A DNA stretch of 34,674 nucleotides from CALKZN01 sp964633815. GTDB lineage: Bacteria > Pseudomonadota > Gammaproteobacteria > Arenicellales > Arenicellaceae. Of the stretch, positions 33,532-34,674 are shown piece by piece. Under the pieces are notes generated by a model. It was not told where the DNA came from. It ran no database searches and worked only from the letters and a program-made list of their open reading frames with translations. Both the position numbers and the translations under genes were made by a program. The stretch is taken from NCBI GenBank assembly GCA_964633815.1, contig CAZWHW010000017.1:1-34674 (forward strand), given 5' to 3'. Positions within the stretch are counted from its first letter, which is position 1, and every line of letters starts with the position of its first letter.

Positions 33532-34017
33532 TCCATGGATATCAATAACTATTTTCACCGCAAACTACAGATCAAAGAAAAGGATTCAACGTATTTGCTA
33601 GACAATATTTGCAAAACTAAAAAATTAATCTAACTTGGCTTTAAATCAACGCCAACCTCACTTGCTTCAGCCAAACCATGCGGATGAAGGCAAAGCAAAA
33701 TAATATACTTTTCTAAATCAATATCAATCATAGGTAGCCGCTCAAACACTTGCTTCGTCTTAGGCACAAGGGCAGCGAACTTTGAGATAAAATCCAATGG
33801 CTCGAAAAGAACATATGTATAGAAAAGCCTGCAAACGGGCCATATATTAAGTATGGGAGCTATGACCGTTTTTTACTAAATCTTAGCGTGCCATGCTAGA
33901 TTTCAAAAATATTCATGATTGTTCAGCGAATATTCGGCTGAGTTAGTTGACCAACGGCTAGTGGGATGTTATTTCTAATGCATTAAAATTAACGTTCAGC
34001 GATAATTCGAGGCCACT
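33532..34017. other. Non-coding region between the cyclic-di-GMP gene and the SYLF lipoprotein
   Basis: Nearly 490 bases with no intact gene. Its middle carries the IS91-like transposase remnant listed separately. The rest (33822-34017) presumably holds the promoter of the lipoprotein gene, but no good consensus was found. Confidence 0.6.
33630..33821 (-). pseudogene. Remnant of an IS91-family transposase
   Basis: A minus-strand frame ending at TAG (33630-33632) contains YTYVLFEPLDFISKFAALVP. This matches the conserved IS91/Y2-transposase segment of the form 'TH(L/V)V(F/M)xPLxFIxRLAALVP' near the end of the catalytic domain. After ALVPKTK the sequence leaves the family pattern and soon stops, and the part upstream is also unrelated. 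Only about 20-25 residues are recognisable, so the element is long dead. It fits the scarred nature of the region right of tmRNA. Confidence 0.6.
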
Positions 34018-34593
34018 ATGACTACATCCCGTTTTGCTAAGGTTGTCTTCACCCTTTTCTTTCTTGCTATTCTCAGCGCATGTGCGACTACAGGCTCAGG
34101 CACGCCCGCCCAGAAACGAGCCGCGGTCACTGAAATGCGACAAGAAGTGCTAACTGAGATTTACAAACAAAAACCAGACGTTAGAAACCAAGTCGCTAAC
34201 GCGCCAGGTTATGGCGTGTTTTCGAATGCAAACATCAATTTACTGATTGCTAGTTTTGGCGGGGGCTATGGCGTCGTTCGTAATAACACCACCGGCGCTC
34301 AAACGTACATGAACATGGGTGAGGTTGGAATCGGATTAGGGGTAGGAGTAAAAGATTTTAGAGCTTTGCTTGTATTTCACTCTCAAGAAGCATTGAATAA
34401 CTTCGTGAACAACGGCTGGGCCTTTGGTGCACAAGCAGATGCGGCCGCCAAAGCATCAGATAAAGGCGGCGCAGTCGGCGGCGAAGTTGTCACCAATAAC
34501 ATTAGCGTGTATCAATTAACTAAATCTGGGCTGGCCTTACAAGCTACCATCAAGGGCACCAAATTCTGGAAGAACGGCGAGTTGAATAACTAG
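34018..34593 (+). CDS. SYLF (YSC84-like) lipoprotein
   Basis: The 191-residue protein has a lipoprotein signal peptide with lipobox LSAC (lipidated Cys22). A SYLF/YSC84 domain follows: AVTEMRQEVLTEIYKQKPDV, then APGYGVFSNANINLLIASFG, GGGYGVVRN and KDFRALLVFHSQEALNNFV. The last phrase is a hallmark of the bacterial subgroup. SYLF domains bind lipids in eukaryotes; the bacterial role is unknown, and the protein should be attached to a membrane facing the periplasm. It is a single gene with a hairpin about 50 bases after the stop. Confidence 0.9.
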   Translation: MTTSRFAKVVFTLFFLAILSACATTGSGTPAQKRAAVTEMRQEVLTEIYKQKPDVRNQVANAPGYGVFSNANINLLIASFGGGYGVVRNNTTGAQTYMNMGEVGIGLGVGVKDFRALLVFHSQEALNNFVNNGWAFGAQADAAAKASDKGGAVGGEVVTNNISVYQLTKSGLALQATIKGTKFWKNGELNN

Positions 34594-34642
34594 CTCTTAA
34601 GCACATTGATATTTTAACTCAATAAATTTTATATGGAATCAA

Positions 34643-34660
34643 AAAGGGTCAGAGCCCTTT
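34643..34660 (+). other. Hairpin with 'gggtcag' motif at the window end
   Basis: AAAGGG and CCCTTT pair around TCAGAG. It may end the SYLF gene transcript, but it also contains GGGTCAG like the motif at 27918 and may belong to the same kind of transposase-associated sequence. The window ends 14 bases later. Confidence 0.4.
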
Positions 34661-34674
34661 AATTGCTTCTCAAT

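Noticed and set aside
23177..34674. A second copy of the tmRNA 3' end as the right boundary of an island.
   Set aside because: I looked for ttcgatcc and cgcctccacc to the right of 23176 and found none within the window.

Overview
The window reads as chromosomal DNA of an AT-rich gammaproteobacterium. The basis is the gene set: sdhCDAB with sdhE and a YgfX-like protein, a divergent ygfZ, ftsB, the VC_2705-type symporter pair beside a CrbS/CrbR-like two-component system, a zapG-like gene, and a one-piece tmRNA with the tag ANDDNYALAA. I cannot name the genus from the sequence.

Layout. (1) 1-1046: the N-terminal part of a seven-helix membrane sensor running off the left edge, then a decayed ketoacyl-synthase-like fragment. 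(2) 1047-6693: the succinate dehydrogenase region. On the minus strand the order is an SDHAF4-like assembly factor, sdhC, sdhD, sdhA, sdhB, a terminator, sdhE and a ygfX-like gene, with ygfZ divergent. All four enzyme subunits and two flavoprotein assembly factors sit together. (3) 6707-10865: a probable rsmB-like / ftsB / EamA-transporter operon, a Gly-rich DUF533 protein and a DoxX-like membrane protein. (4) 11476-20590: an acetate module with acs, an anchored protein of unknown function, a two-subunit sodium:solute symporter, a LuxR-type response regulator and a 1203-residue transporter/kinase/receiver hybrid. The last two match the CrbR/CrbS pair that controls acs in Vibrio and Pseudomonas. 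(5) 20729-22682: a WbsX/GH99-like protein and a methyltransferase, convergent.

(6) 22820-23176 is ssrA (tmRNA). Everything to its right to the window end looks like accessory or scarred DNA around a few ordinary genes. It holds short broken frames, a truncated signal peptide, a 1360-residue protein of beta-solenoid, TPR and 'IP' repeats, a truncated small gene, three copies of a dispersed repeat flanking small genes, an IS91-family transposase remnant and two 'gggtcag' motifs. The ordinary genes here are zapG-like, an antibiotic-biosynthesis-monooxygenase fold protein, a periplasmic Cu/Zn superoxide dismutase with an Asp-to-Asn change at a zinc ligand, a PAS-GGDEF-EAL protein and a SYLF lipoprotein. 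A 100-N assembly gap lies at 31487-31586.

Most worth following up: the 1360-residue repeat protein beside tmRNA; a stem-loop in the symporter 3' untranslated region that displays an anti-Shine-Dalgarno sequence; the dispersed repeat around the 29253-29804 gene; and the SodC zinc-site change. All calls come from reading the sequence; no database search was run.
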